NCBI GenBank assembly: GCA_947650285.1 | Contig: CANTFL010001485.1 | Coordinates: 105,092 to 169,091, forward strand | Reading direction: 5' to 3' | DNA: 64,000 bases | DNA from: Hyaloperonospora brassicae | Taxonomy: Eukaryota > Oomycota > Peronosporomycetes > Peronosporales > Peronosporaceae | In this document: positions 20,516 through 30,065 of the stretch, piece after piece | Numbering within the stretch: the first letter of the stretch is position 1 | Layout: the number at the start of each line of letters is the position of its first letter | The notes under the pieces: model-generated | What the model was told of the DNA's origin: nothing | Databases searched by the model: none | Seen by the model: the letters and a program-made list of their open reading frames with translations, nothing else | Translations under genes and position numbers: made by a program

Positions 20516-21832
20516 CTAAGCCCGAGACGGAGGCGCTGCTGCCGTCGCGTGCTTCATCAGTCCCGCTCGGGCCTGCTCCGCCCGCAATCGGAGCTCATCT
20601 GCACGACGACGTGCGTCCGCTGCCTTCTTGGCTGCTGCTTCCCGTCTCTCGTGCGCCGCCGCCTTTGCCCTCTCGATCTCGTCCAACTTGCGCTGCATCT
20701 CTTGCTGACGCTGCGCCTCCTCGTGACTGAGCCGCGTCTCGATCTGTCGACGCGAGTTGGCGCGAAGGGTGGACGCTGCCTGAAATGCGCGGCACCGCAT
20801 GGCCTCTGCCTTGTCCCGAGCTTCGCGCGCCTTTTGCTCGGCTTCCGCGCGCTTGAGCACGGCCGCTTGCGTGCGCTCCTGCATCGCGCGCATCTCGGCT
20901 GCTTGCGCCTCGCGGAGCTTCAGCGCGTCGAGTTCGGCTTGTTTTACGAGCCGCTCCGTGGCCTTTTGCTCGTACAGCGACGTCGCGTCGCGCGCTTTCT
21001 CGCTCATGTGCTTGGCCCGTGCTTTGCTGTCAATCACGACCTGCATCGCGGCGTGTTTGCGCTGCTCGGCCTCACCTTTTGCCCGCTGCAGAGCCACCGA
21101 CGACGTCTCGTGCGCGCGCGTCTGCTGCGACGTCTCGGACGCAAACGTCTCGAGCGCGCGCTCCCGGCCGTTGTACTCCACCAGAGAGGCCTTACACACG
21201 GCGTCGAGCAGCTTCCGGTCAGCTTCTTCCTCGGCCTCTTCACGTCGACGACGGGCTTCCCACATGGTCTCCACGGCCGTATCCACACTGCGTTGGGACG
21301 CGCCGTCAGCTGCACTGGTACTTGGACTGGCAGCTGCACTGGCAGTAGCACTAGTCGCACAGGACAGTGACACCACCTCTGGTCTGTCCTCCAGAGCGCT
21401 GCAGACTGCCCCTGTACCTGTCGTAGCAGTAGCTGTCGTAGCAGTACCTGTCGTAGCAGTAGCTGTCGTAGCAGTAGAAGCGGTTGCCGCATTGGCGGCC
21501 ATTGCAGTGTCACTGTCTGTCCGCACGTGAACAGCGCTGTGCACTCTCGCAATGCCCACGTCGGTACTCGCCCGTTGCTGTTGCTGCGGCAGGTTCCGCC
21601 ACGTCTGTGGCCGCAAGTAGTCGAGCGTAGAGGGAGAGACGACGAGGACGGCGTCGCTCGGCTCGGGGTGCACCACGGGGATGGCGTACTGCAGTGGCTC
21701 AGGGCGCGGGGCGGGGAGCGACAGGGGCTGGACGGACGGGGCGAAGAACGGGTCGCAAGGCGTCGCGAAGTGGGCGCTGCGGGCGGTGGTGTGGTAGTTG
21801 GTGTGGTGCGGCTGCGCGAAACTGCTGCGCAT
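20516..21832 (-). CDS. Ala/Glu/Arg-rich coiled-coil protein
   Basis: A single-exon frame; the ATG at 21832 gives 438 residues. The N-terminal third is Pro/His/Ala-rich, followed by a Thr/Ala repeat tract encoded by a 15-bp minisatellite (21,414-21,478) and a Ser/Ala tract. From about residue 190 to the end the protein is almost entirely charged helix rich in Glu, Ala, Arg and Gln (for example AEMRAMQERTQAAVLKRAEA), typical of a long single helix or coiled coil. There is no catalytic motif. A structural role, such as a cytoskeletal or flagellar-type filament, is possible but not demonstrated. The frame stays open upstream to 22030; the upstream part encodes a low-complexity PTDRPTD run from simple repeat DNA and is probably untranslated. 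Confidence 0.75.
   Translation of the reverse strand: MRSSFAQPHHTNYHTTARSAHFATPCDPFFAPSVQPLSLPAPRPEPLQYAIPVVHPEPSDAVLVVSPSTLDYLRPQTWRNLPQQQQRASTDVGIARVHSAVHVRTDSDTAMAANAATASTATTATATTGTATTATATTGTGAVCSALEDRPEVVSLSCATSATASAAASPSTSAADGASQRSVDTAVETMWEARRRREEAEEEADRKLLDAVCKASLVEYNGRERALETFASETSQQTRAHETSSVALQRAKGEAEQRKHAAMQVVIDSKARAKHMSEKARDATSLYEQKATERLVKQAELDALKLREAQAAEMRAMQERTQAAVLKRAEAEQKAREARDKAEAMRCRAFQAASTLRANSRRQIETRLSHEEAQRQQEMQRKLDEIERAKAAAHERREAAAKKAADARRRADELRLRAEQARAGLMKHATAAAPPSRA
21414..21478. repeat. 15-bp coding minisatellite
   Basis: About four tandem copies of a CTGTCGTAGCAGTAG-like 15-mer inside the coiled-coil gene. They encode an Ala/Thr-rich repeat whose length could vary between strains. 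Confidence 0.85.
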
Positions 21833-21878
21833 GACGACGGCGACAACGCAGTGGAAAACACAAAGTGACTTGAGCTGC

Positions 21879-21956
21879 GGTCGATCTGTCGGTCGATCTG
21901 TCAGTCGATGTGTCAGTCGGTCGGTCGGTCGGTCGGTTTGTTGGTTTGTTGGTATG
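21879..21956. repeat. GGTC/GTTG-type simple repeat
   Basis: Imperfect tandem tetra- and octanucleotide repeat (GTCG, GGTC, then GTTG units) just upstream of the coiled-coil gene start. Confidence 0.85.
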
Positions 21957-22228
21957 TATGATAAGTCACTCAGACTTAACCCTAAGTGTACCCCATTGAA
22001 GTTAGACGCCGATGCAGTGCCGTGGAACAAATCCAGTTGTATTGCGTAATCACCACAGTACAGCCGCCAGCCGCCACTCCACCTGATTGTTTATGCACAG
22101 CGCACGACACAGAAAGCGTTGGACAGCAGCCGCAACGAAACCAGACGCTCCGTGCGCCACCACCAGCTGTCACGGGGTTTCCACAGCTGTCTCACGCTGT
22201 GGAAGAGCGGAGCAATCTTTCGAGCCAG

Positions 22229-22235
22229 TCATTCC
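22229..22235 (+). promoter_or_regulatory. Initiator-like TCATTCC
   Basis: TCATTCC, matching the oomycete initiator YCAYTYY, lies 16 bp upstream of the methyltransferase ATG at 22252. This is a motif match only. Confidence 0.3.
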
Positions 22236-22251
22236 TCCGGCCGACCTCTTC

Positions 22252-23322
22252 ATGGGCAAAACTTCCAAAGACAAACGCGTACGTCCGCTCTCTCGTTCTC
22301 TCTCTCGTTCTTCTCTCTCTCTCTCTCTCTCTCATTTTCTATTGCTCATATATGTGATCACCTCCTATTCTGCACTGGGCTGTGCTTGTGCTGAGCTCGT
22401 GTCTGTTTGGGGCGTGTGTGGGGGGGGGGTGCAGGACATTTACTACCGCAAGGCCAAGCAGCAAGGCTACCGAGCGCGCTCGGCCTTCAAGTTGCTGCAG
22501 CTGGATGACAAGTTCCAGCTGTTGCCGCACGCTACGCGCGTCGTGGACTTGTGCGCAGCTCCTGGCGGATGGAGCCAAGTGATTGTCGAGCGCGTACCGA
22601 AAGGCAGCACGATCGTTGCTGTGGACCTCATGGAGATGGCGCCGCTCGCCGGCGTTGTGCAGTTACAGGGCGACATCACGCACAAGGCCACCGCGGACGC
22701 GATCGTGGCGCAGTTCCAAGGCCAAAAAGCGCAAGTTGTCGTGAGTGACGGCGCGCCCGACGTGCTGGGACTGCATGACTTGGACGAGTACTTGCAGGCA
22801 CAGCTCGTGCTCGCTGGACTCAACATCAGCCTGCACATTTTGGAAGAAGGCGGCACGTTTGTCGCCAAGCTATTTCGAGGCAAAGAGGTGTCGCTTCTGT
22901 ACGCCCAGCTCTGCCGCTTTTTCAGCCATGTGACATGTGCCAAGCCCAAAACGAGTCGCAACTCGAGTCTGGAGGCGTTTGCAGTTTGTCAGCATTTCCG
23001 TGTGCCCAGCGACTTTGTACCAGACATGGAACGGAACTTGATGGACTTGCAATACATTGAAGATGTCGAAAGTGGAGACGAAGACGGCGACTGGTACAAT
23101 AGCGGAGTATCGATAGAGCGTGGCGTCTGTGTTGACGTGGTGTTTATCGGCGCGGGTGACGTGTTTGGATACGACGCTGATCAATCGTACTCGCTGGACG
23201 AAGATACAGCGAGCGACTCGGCAACGGGTTGTACGACAAAGTACGTCCACCAGGAACCGTTGCAGAAGCCGATCAACCCACCGTACGCTAATGCGCTGAA
23301 GAAACGGCAGAGTAAGCAATAG
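22252..23322 (+). CDS. FTSJ1: tRNA 2'-O-methyltransferase, TRM7/FTSJ1 type
   Basis: Two exons, 22252-22278 and 22435-23322, give 304 residues. The 156-bp intron has a GTACGT donor, a long (TC)n tract and a GGTGCAG acceptor; splicing yields the family start MGKTSKDKR-DIYYRKAKQQG. The FtsJ domain is complete: the SAM loop VVDLCAAPGGWSQV near residue 47 and the K-D-K-E catalytic tetrad at about Lys28 (SAFKLLQL), Asp114 (VVSDGAPD), Lys154 (FVAKLFRG) and Glu189 (RNSSLEAF). In yeast and humans Trm7/FTSJ1 methylates ribose at positions 32 and 34 of the anticodon loop with partner proteins. The tail after about residue 215 is acidic and lineage-specific. The gene is convergent with ADAT2, another anticodon-loop enzyme, 177 bp away. 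Confidence 0.95.
   Translation: MGKTSKDKRVRPLSRSLSRSSLSLSLSHFLLLIYVITSYSALGCACAELVSVWGVCGGGVQDIYYRKAKQQGYRARSAFKLLQLDDKFQLLPHATRVVDLCAAPGGWSQVIVERVPKGSTIVAVDLMEMAPLAGVVQLQGDITHKATADAIVAQFQGQKAQVVVSDGAPDVLGLHDLDEYLQAQLVLAGLNISLHILEEGGTFVAKLFRGKEVSLLYAQLCRFFSHVTCAKPKTSRNSSLEAFAVCQHFRVPSDFVPDMERNLMDLQYIEDVESGDEDGDWYNSGVSIERGVCVDVVFIGAGDVFGYDADQSYSLDEDTASDSATGCTTKYVHQEPLQKPINPPYANALKKRQSKQ
22300..22333. repeat. (TC)n tract in an intron
   Basis: CT-rich microsatellite within the single intron of the TRM7-type gene. Confidence 0.85.
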
Positions 23323-23499
23323 AGGGTGCCCACGCGGCGACGATACACCGCCACTAGAATCAGCGGTAGAAATCACGCATTTGCTTGACTATGGCTGTCG
23401 TTTGTCGCAATCGCGTCGGTTTCCGCGCCGCGATTCTTCCTCTTCTTCTTCGAGTCTTCTACTGCAAGGAGAGAAAGAAAGCAGCAGAGCAGCATCGTG

Positions 23500-24325
23500 T
23501 CAGTGTGAGGAGCGTTCAAAGCGACACAACACACGCAACAAGAAAACGATACCGCGCGGATTTGCGCTTGTGTAGAACTTCCGGAGCAGCGTGACCGCAT
23601 CGTCTTTGAGGATGCCTGACACACACGGGAAGCCGCGATGCACGTCGCTATTCGGCAGTGCACTGCAACAAAAAGAGAGACGGCCACACGACACACACGC
23701 ATCGTCGGTCCAGCGTCCAACGCACACTGGCACCAAACTGCCCCACACGCACCCGCGCTCGTGCAAGTTCAGCACCGAGCCACAGCCTCCAAAGCGATCA
23801 TTGTGGCAGCCAAAAAACACGCGCTGGATCGAGATGTTGGCAAGGGCTCCCGCACACATGATGCACGGCTCGCACGTCACGTACAACGTGCACTCGGACA
23901 GCACTGCGTCTGCTCGACCGCCGTACGTGGCGGCAATGGACTCGATCGCTACAATCTCCGCGTGCATCGTGGCCTGCAGTCAACCACAATCGGCAAAACA
24001 TGTCACCGAGCGAACGGTTGGCAGGGAAAACGAATGCTGTGTGTCTGTACGCACATTGCAGAGCTCGTTGACGCGGTTGGACGCACGGGCGATGATCGCG
24101 TCCTGGTACACGAACACGCAGCCCACGGGCACTTCGGCGCGGGTCAGCGCCAGTTCGCCCTGTTGCAGCCAGTCCGATCGTTAGATGACATGATGGGTTC
24201 AGTGCCGACATGCAATGAGGACGTGCGTGGGGCATCCACGCAAGTTGAAGTTGGGGTCACATGTCGCAGACCTCTTGCAGAGCTGCTCGCATAAAGCGCT
24301 CGTGGTGGTCGTCGACGGCCGTCAT
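23500..24325 (-). CDS. ADAT2: tRNA-specific adenosine deaminase subunit ADAT2
   Basis: Four exons, 24325-24272, 24159-24055, 23973-23753 and 23662-23500, give 180 residues. All three introns have GT..CAG ends (112, 81 and 90 bp) and phases agree. It is the catalytic subunit that converts A34 to inosine in tRNA anticodons, working with ADAT3. The zinc/active site is intact: HAE (His57, Glu59) and PCxxC (Cys90, Cys93 in TCEPCIMC). Flanking family motifs are ALTRAEVPVGCVFV, RVNELCN-ATMHAEIVAIE, NDRFGGCGSVLNLH and AVTLLRKFYTSANPR. The last 15 or so residues are not conserved and the true stop could differ. The start codon is only 89 bp from that of NDUFAF3 on the other strand, so the two genes almost certainly share a promoter region. 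Confidence 0.92.
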
Positions 24326-24414
24326 CGGCGGAGCGGGTTACGGTCGGGTTACGATTGTGGGCCGTAACCGAACCCCGCGTTGCTGGTTCGTGTGTAACCG
24401 TTTACACCCCGACC

Positions 24415-25331
24415 ATGAGCCGCCGTTTGGTGCTGCAGCTCCGACCGCATGTGCGCGTGGCAGCGCGGCCTGCGACGCACGTGACGCGGCGATGGATCAA
24501 CTACGGCCACGACATGCACAAGGTCCGGTAGCTGCTCGCGTATCGTTTGTAGCTGCAGGGAGTGTCAACGAAGCGCTCAATATGTACCGACTGTCCTTCC
24601 ACTCTCGACAGGATATGCTCAGTGGGACGGCCAAAGTCTCCGTGACGGAGTACGACGACGGAGGATTCGTCGTCAATGACGTGGTACGTTTCGCGGACGC
24701 TCTATCGAGTCGGAGCACTGCTCTGCTCTGCTCTGCTGCACTCGATCGAAGGGGGCGGTGCTGACGGTGCTGACGGTGCTCTTGAACTGCAGAATATGCG
24801 CGGAGGCGTAGCGCTGTTCTCGGAGATTTCCATGGTAACGCTCTCGACAAGTCGTGTGGCGCCTCGTCGCTGCTATGGCTGGTGTACTTACACAGACGTA
24901 CCTGCGCGTATGTCTGATGCTGTGTTCATGTGACTGCGGTGGCGGTTTGATGCATTGCGCGGTAGTAGCTCTGGAAACCGAAGAGGGTCGAGGACATCAC
25001 GCGCGAACACCTGACTGTCTTCACAGTCTTCAACCCACCGATCGGTAAGGTGCTGGACATTGGGCAGCAAGCACGTGGTACAAAGACAAGTGGCTGAACG
25101 TGGTTTGTCGCAGAGATCCTGGTGCTCGGCTGTGGTGAGCGCATCAACCGCGCATTGTCCCCCGAGCTGCAGGAGATGCTAAAAGTGAACGGCATCGTGG
25201 TGGAGTACATGGACACGGTCAACGCGTGTGCCACGTTCAACGTTCTGAATGCCGAGGACCGCAGAGTGGCTGCCGCGCTTCTACCCTGCAATCCAGATGC
25301 CGCGTCGGAAGCCTCCGGGTCGAACATCTAA
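24415..25331 (+). CDS. NDUFAF3: Mitochondrial complex I assembly factor NDUFAF3 (DUF498 family)
   Basis: Five proposed exons: 24415-24527, 24563-24683, 24793-24834, 24969-25044 and 25114-25331 (189 residues). The last three introns have consistent phases and GT..AG ends. The first would be only 35 bp, so that join is doubtful; a slightly different splice or a frameshift is possible. Family landmarks are VTEYDDGGFVVNDV, GGVALFSEISMLWKP, EDITREHLTVFTVFNPPIE, ILVLGCGERINRALSPEL, a GIVVEYMDTVNACATFNVL segment and the final DRRVAAALLP. The basic, hydroxylated N-terminus (LVLQLRPHVRVAARP) looks like a mitochondrial targeting peptide. In animals NDUFAF3 works with NDUFAF4 in early complex I assembly. 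It is divergent from ADAT2 and ends 107 bp from the convergent NSE1 gene. Confidence 0.85.
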
Positions 25332-25438
25332 ACATACAGCTACAAGCAGCAAGAGAAAGCACTCAACTACAAACGCGTTTTGCTGTTCCAATCCAAAGCG
25401 TTGCAGCCTTGTTTAGTCGGACGGGCATGTCGACAAGA

Positions 25439-26511
25439 TCACCGTTGGAACGGGACCCGACAAGCAGGACACTTGTAGCGCACTCCCCTGTTCTCATACT
25501 TGTCGATGCAGCCACGATGGACGACCATATCACAGTCCTTGTCGTGGCACTTCGCGCCCTGGAGTAGCTCATACTGGCAGATCGGGCACTTTTTGACCTG
25601 CAAGTCACGAAGGAATGCAATCAGCTCCAAGTACGCACGCGGTCCTAGCGTGAAGCTCCGTGTCTGCAGTTGCACGCTACTCGGCGCGAACCACTTCTCG
25701 GCTGTAAGCTTGCGAAGTAGCGCTTCCACTTCATTCAAGGTCGTGGGGCTTTTGCGCAAGTTATACAAACTCGACTCTTCGAGAGCTCCTTCTTGTCTAC
25801 ACCACACACACACACACACACACCCACATCCCCGGACCGAGGAAAGGACACGCCATGTTAGCGATAACGACCATTCAGCAATCATTGCAGCAGCGGCATC
25901 TGCTCGTACGTGTCCACAATTTCCTCCATCGCCTTCCGCAAGAACACAATCTCCCACGGCTTGAAGCTGCTGGCAAATGCCGCGAGTGAATCATTGCTCT
26001 AGCGACACAAGCAATCGAACATGCGTCCAGTCAGCCCTCAGCAGCACTTCAGCGTGTTCGATCATCGTATTCGCTTGTGTATCCTCACCGTGTTGACGAC
26101 TGCCAAGTACATCTTTCCGTCGTCGTACATCCCTCGACGCACATCGAGCGCAAATGGGCGAATAGTATCCGCCACTTTGCTCACCATTAGGTCCACCTGC
26201 GGCGCTGTCATTTCTGTTGCAGACCAACGACACGACAGTCGGCACGCACTGACCCATCGCCAATATGTATTGGCACAGTGTACCGCCAATGCACACACCT
26301 TCGCCTGTGAGTTTACAAGCCAAACTCCGCACGTCTTCGTCTTCCATTGCGCCTGCTGCCTGTTCACAACGCAGGTATAGAGCCACACACGTTACGTCGT
26401 TCAGTACACCACTCAAGTTGCCCCTTGCGGCAGTACCGGTCACGGAACGGGCGAGCGACAGACCATAATACGTTGAAGCAGCATGCGGTCCGAGTCCGTC
26501 ACAGGTGCCAT
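25439..26511 (-). CDS. NSMCE1: SMC5/6 complex subunit NSE1 (RING-like E3)
   Basis: Five exons, 26511-26449, 26359-26299, 26213-26089, 25998-25910 and 25796-25439, give 231 residues; all phases agree. The N-terminal winged-helix part includes DSDRMLLQRIMV, DLMVSKVADTIRPFALDV and a YDDGKMYLAVVNT strand. Next comes LTAEKWFAPSS then SFTLGPRAYLELIAFL. The C-terminus is the variant RING finger typical of NSE1: CPICQYELLQGAKC, a His and Cys in MVVHRGCIDKY, and YKCPACR. In other eukaryotes NSE1 pairs with NSE3 and NSE4 in the SMC5/6 DNA-repair complex and has ubiquitin-ligase activity. The fourth intron carries a (CA)n tract at 25,800-25,825. The exon 1 donor (GTTCCG) is weak, so that junction is the least sure. 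It is divergent from HslU, with 174 bp between starts. Confidence 0.9.
25801..25825. repeat. (CA)n microsatellite in an NSE1 intron
   Basis: About a dozen CA/AC units directly next to the acceptor of the last NSE1 intron. They read as GT on the coding strand, so repeat length changes alter the distance to the splice site. Confidence 0.85.
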
Positions 26512-26685
26512 TTGATCGAGCAATGGGTACACTGCGATGGCCTGTCCGACTTTCCATAGTTATGTACCGCACACCTATATGTGTGCGCCACCTCGTCGCT
26601 CATCCTGTCAAGCATCATGAAGCCACCTCCACTTAAGAATAACCACACCACCACGAGCTCCTCGCACACGCACTCGTCCATCAGA

Positions 26686-28140
26686 ATGCTGCAGCGCTGC
26701 GCCGCCAGTCATTTGCGCCGCTTCAGTGCGGTCGCCACTGACCTCCCGCTGTCCCCAGCCGGTCTTAGTCCACGCGGACAGGCGGACCGCATTCCAGAGG
26801 ACGTTGTGCTGGCGCTGGATAAGTTTATCGTGGGCCAAGAGGACGCCAAGAAGGCCGTTGCGGTCGCACTGCGCTCGCGCTGGCGCCGTCAGCAGCTCAC
26901 GAACGACGCGCTGCGGACGGAAGTGTCGCCCATGAACATCCTCATGAGCGGCCCTACTGGATCGGGAAAGACAGAGATCGTGCGACGGCTGGCGAAGATC
27001 TCGGGCTCGCCGTTTCTCAAGGTGGAGGCCACGAAGTTCACTGAAGTCGGTATCTACGGCGCCAATGCCGACTCGATGATCAAGGACCTCGTGGACGTTG
27101 CTGTGAATATGGAGAGGGCCGAAGCGCAGCGCCTGCACGCTGCAGCAGCGCGCGACCGCGCAGTTGATCGACTGGTGGACCTGCTGGACCGCGAAAAGCT
27201 CCGTGACAGCTCGCGTGCCGAGCTCCGCGAGGACATTGTCGCTGGTCGAGCGGACTCGCGCACAGTGCGGCTGGAACTCAAGCCGCTGGCGAGCAAAGCG
27301 CGTCCGGCAGTGGCGAACCAGGACATGATGATGGAGTTTCCGCCCGAGTTGAACAACATGATGAAGCATCTCGACACGCTCATGGCGTCGCGTTTTAGTG
27401 GTGGTGCCAGCAAGAGACAAGACAAGACACAGAGCATGACGGTGAAAGAAGCGCTGCCTCGCCTCGAAGCTGAGGAGATGGACGCGATCGTTGATGACGA
27501 CGAGGTGGTCAAGCGGGCGTTGGAGAATGCACAGCACAACGGCATTGTGTGCTTGGACGAGATTGACAAACTTGCTAGTGCTGGCGACCAGGCGCGCGGA
27601 GGAGAAAACGGCGGGAGCTACCGTAAGGGCGAAGGTGTGCAAAAGGAGCTTCTGGCGCTGACAGAAGGCTGCGCCGTGAACACTCGCTATGGACTTGTGT
27701 ACACGGACCACATTCTGTTTATTGCAAGTGGTGCGTTCCACCGCGCAAAGCCGTCGGATTTGATGCCTGAGTTGCAAGGTCGCTTGCCGATTCGCGTGGC
27801 GCTCTCGCCCTTGGGGGCTGCCGAGTTTGAGCAGATCTTGCGAGACACGGAATACAACTTGCTGGAGCAAACGAGTGCATTGATGGAGACAGAAGGCGTG
27901 ACGCTTACATTTACTGACGACGCCATCAGCGAGATCGCGTCTATCGCAGAGCAAGTGAACGCACAGGGGGACAACATCGGTGCTCGTCGCTTGGCGACTA
28001 TCATCAGCAAGATCACGGAAGAAGTGTCGTTCCACGCTCCGAAGATGAACGGTGTGGCGTTCACGGTCGACAAGAAGTACGTGCAGCAGCGTCTTTCCAA
28101 CGTGCTCGAGCGCACGGATCTTTCCAAGTTTATTCTCTAG
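26686..28140 (+). CDS. hslU: HslU, ATPase of the mitochondrial HslVU protease
   Basis: A single-exon AAA+ protein of 484 residues from the ATG at 26686. The start MLQRCAASHLRRFSA is an amphipathic, basic mitochondrial presequence; the frame stays open to 26581, but that extra sequence is His/Ser/Thr-rich and unlikely to be translated. The HslU core is complete: the LDKFIVGQEDAKKAVAVALR segment, Walker A GPTGSGKT near residue 89, the family-specific VEATKFTEVGIYGANADSMI, an Arg/Glu-rich I-domain (about 115-270), Walker B IVCLDEID near 287, GRLPIRVALSPL near 365 and the sensor-2 region GARRLATIISKI. HslU unfolds substrates and feeds them to the threonine protease HslV, which is not in this window. 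Bacterial HslU is about 440 residues; the difference is the presequence and a small I-domain expansion. Confidence 0.95.
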   Translation: MLQRCAASHLRRFSAVATDLPLSPAGLSPRGQADRIPEDVVLALDKFIVGQEDAKKAVAVALRSRWRRQQLTNDALRTEVSPMNILMSGPTGSGKTEIVRRLAKISGSPFLKVEATKFTEVGIYGANADSMIKDLVDVAVNMERAEAQRLHAAAARDRAVDRLVDLLDREKLRDSSRAELREDIVAGRADSRTVRLELKPLASKARPAVANQDMMMEFPPELNNMMKHLDTLMASRFSGGASKRQDKTQSMTVKEALPRLEAEEMDAIVDDDEVVKRALENAQHNGIVCLDEIDKLASAGDQARGGENGGSYRKGEGVQKELLALTEGCAVNTRYGLVYTDHILFIASGAFHRAKPSDLMPELQGRLPIRVALSPLGAAEFEQILRDTEYNLLEQTSALMETEGVTLTFTDDAISEIASIAEQVNAQGDNIGARRLATIISKITEEVSFHAPKMNGVAFTVDKKYVQQRLSNVLERTDLSKFIL

Positions 28141-28327
28141 CCCCTCGAGAGCTCCACATCATTCGGACAGCGCATCTGATTGTTTACGCCAAAACATAAA
28201 CATGCAGACTGGATCGACACGTGTTGTCGGTTCGCTTACAAGTCGGCTACGCCACCCACTTCCTTCTGCCTACATGAATCATCACATGAGCTCATCACAT
28301 GAACCCAGTTGCCCCACTGCCCGTGAT

Positions 28328-28852
28328 TCACTGAGCTGTCTTCTGCCTTTCCTTCATCTTGGCCAGGATGCTCTCGACGAGTTCAGAGTGGGGGGTCGTC
28401 ATTGCCCGTGCAAATTGGGTGTTCATCGCAGCCGTGTAGTTCGTAATGCGCTCGAGTCTGGCCAAGTCGTCATAGACCGGCATCAAGTACACTTGACAAG
28501 TCACCGTCTCTCCTTTGCGCTTGCCATCCACGAGGTCCACATCAAGAACGTCTCGGACGTAAAATCGATCGTCCACGCGCTCGAACGCATCGAGCGCTGC
28601 AATCGTGTCGTCGTCCACGCTAAAGACCTCCCCAGCCACTCGGTCGCCCTCTCCTTTGGGCACGCGGTACAGACAGGGAAAGAAGCCCTCGTCGTTCAGC
28701 ATCATGTGGAACTCGTCGTTCGTGGAGCGAGCGGCGCCCACGAACGCAGCCCTGCCCTGCTCGATGGCTGGCTGGACGTAGACGGCGTAGTTGCAGAGTC
28801 CCGTCTTCAGCGTTCCATACACGAAGATCAGTGTTGCGCGCGTGTCTGCCAT
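28328..28852 (-). CDS. Gamma-glutamylcyclotransferase-like (GGACT/AIG2 fold) protein, copy 1
   Basis: A single-exon protein of 174 residues with the substrate-binding signature LIFVYGTLKTGLCNY near the N-terminus, then FHMMLNDEGFFPCLYRV, GEVFSVDDDTIAALDAFERV and TCQVYLMPV. These define the gamma-glutamylcyclotransferase (AIG2-like) fold, closest in pattern to gamma-glutamylaminecyclotransferase, which releases 5-oxoproline from gamma-glutamyl amines such as isopeptide degradation products. The exact substrate cannot be told from sequence. A diverged paralogue lies at 44403-44963, on the other side of a repeat block. The gene ends 187 bp from the convergent HslU. Confidence 0.88.
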   Translation of the reverse strand: MADTRATLIFVYGTLKTGLCNYAVYVQPAIEQGRAAFVGAARSTNDEFHMMLNDEGFFPCLYRVPKGEGDRVAGEVFSVDDDTIAALDAFERVDDRFYVRDVLDVDLVDGKRKGETVTCQVYLMPVYDDLARLERITNYTAAMNTQFARAMTTPHSELVESILAKMKERQKTAQ

Positions 28853-30065
28853 TGCGTTTTTGGGACTGACGTCTCGCGTCTCTGGGGCTCAATGGATGCG
28901 CTAGAGCTCTGTTTCAATTGGAGTCATACGGCAACACAAGTCGCACATTGCGCACAGCTTCGCACCTCTTCCCAACTGTAGTTGTAGTCGCACTACGTCA
29001 CGTTTCGACGCGGCAGAAAAGAGACTGCACCGTTTACCAAAGCCATTGCGTGTCACAAGTGATGTTCTCTGGCCGGGAAAACGAAGCACAAGGGATTATG
29101 GGTAACCGCTGGCGACAACACACATATAGTCAGTCACGTGCCAACAATAGGCCACAAAGCCACGCGATGGCATTGTGGTCTTTCAAATAGCAGTAGAATC
29201 ACAACAAAGATCTCGTGGGCGTTCGTGGGTTCATCGTCGCAGCACTTTAGTCGACATGCGACGGGGATACAGAGCTTGTCAAACTCGTATCTCACAAACG
29301 TGGAAGCAAAGCAATGACGTATCGTTTCTCCTTCGTGGCAATACCCCAATCGACTGCGACAACTCCTTTCCGTGCGACGCTATAGGCTTTACAACACCTT
29401 ATTGCAGTGACGCTATCCCAACTGTCCGTACCACGGAACGGCCTCATCTCGTCATCCCGTCATCCCGTTGCATCAGATGGTGCACCCCTCATGGAGAATA
29501 ACCCGAGTGTTCGCACATCATGTCGGACCTGCATGATGCTTGATAGGTTTTCGTGGCTGTCGCCTGTCCACCCACTCCTGTCTCTCGCTGCCTGCAGCTG
29601 GAGCCGTCTACGTGCTGCTCTCTGCTAGTGCCGCGCCCTGTCTCGCCTCGTGTATGGACGCGCTTCTTCGTACAGTGATGCAAGTCAGGCCGTTTTGATG
29701 ACCACCCGCGCACGAAGCTCCCAGTCTGACCGTTCGGCCGCCGAATAGCACGTGCGTGGACCATTCCGACGTGGTTGAGCTCGCCGGGCTGCTGTCTGCT
29801 GATGATACTCCTTGCAGAAGGTATCGCAACTTTGCTGAGTAGCGACGAGAAGAAGTGCGACACGAGCGAGCGAGCAGGCGGGTTCTTGCACCGTAGCCAC
29901 GGGAGGAGCGATGGCTTGGAAGGTGACGAAAACAGTATCGGACGCCAAAACGGTTGCAATCGTTGTGATGGTTCTCCTCTACACTTGACCTGATTCCCCC
30001 AGCCAACGCTCCAGGTGTCTTGTGCCACGCAGGACGAATAGCAACTACCACTTGTGTGATGTCGC
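28853..30065. other. Intergenic region without a confident gene
   Basis: Open frames (for example 29489-30028 minus) are Ser/Arg-rich, overlap on both strands and have no domain. It contains the 5' flank of the cyclotransferase-like gene and the 3' flank of the CW-domain gene. Confidence 0.4.

Noticed and set aside
20549..21530. Plus-strand open frames (273 and 243 codons) under the coiled-coil gene
   Set aside because: Shadows of a repetitive charged coding sequence; no motif on this strand.
25800..25830. CA-repeat region considered as part of an NSE1 exon
   Set aside because: The protein is continuous only if this stretch is removed as an intron with GT..TAG ends and matching phase.
26608..28035. 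Long minus-strand open frame (475 codons) under HslU
   Set aside because: It is the antisense shadow of the well-conserved HslU gene and its translation is His/Arg/Leu-rich without domains.
28052..28981. Plus-strand open frame (309 codons) across the cyclotransferase-like gene
   Set aside because: It overlaps the clearly conserved minus-strand gene and shows no family match.
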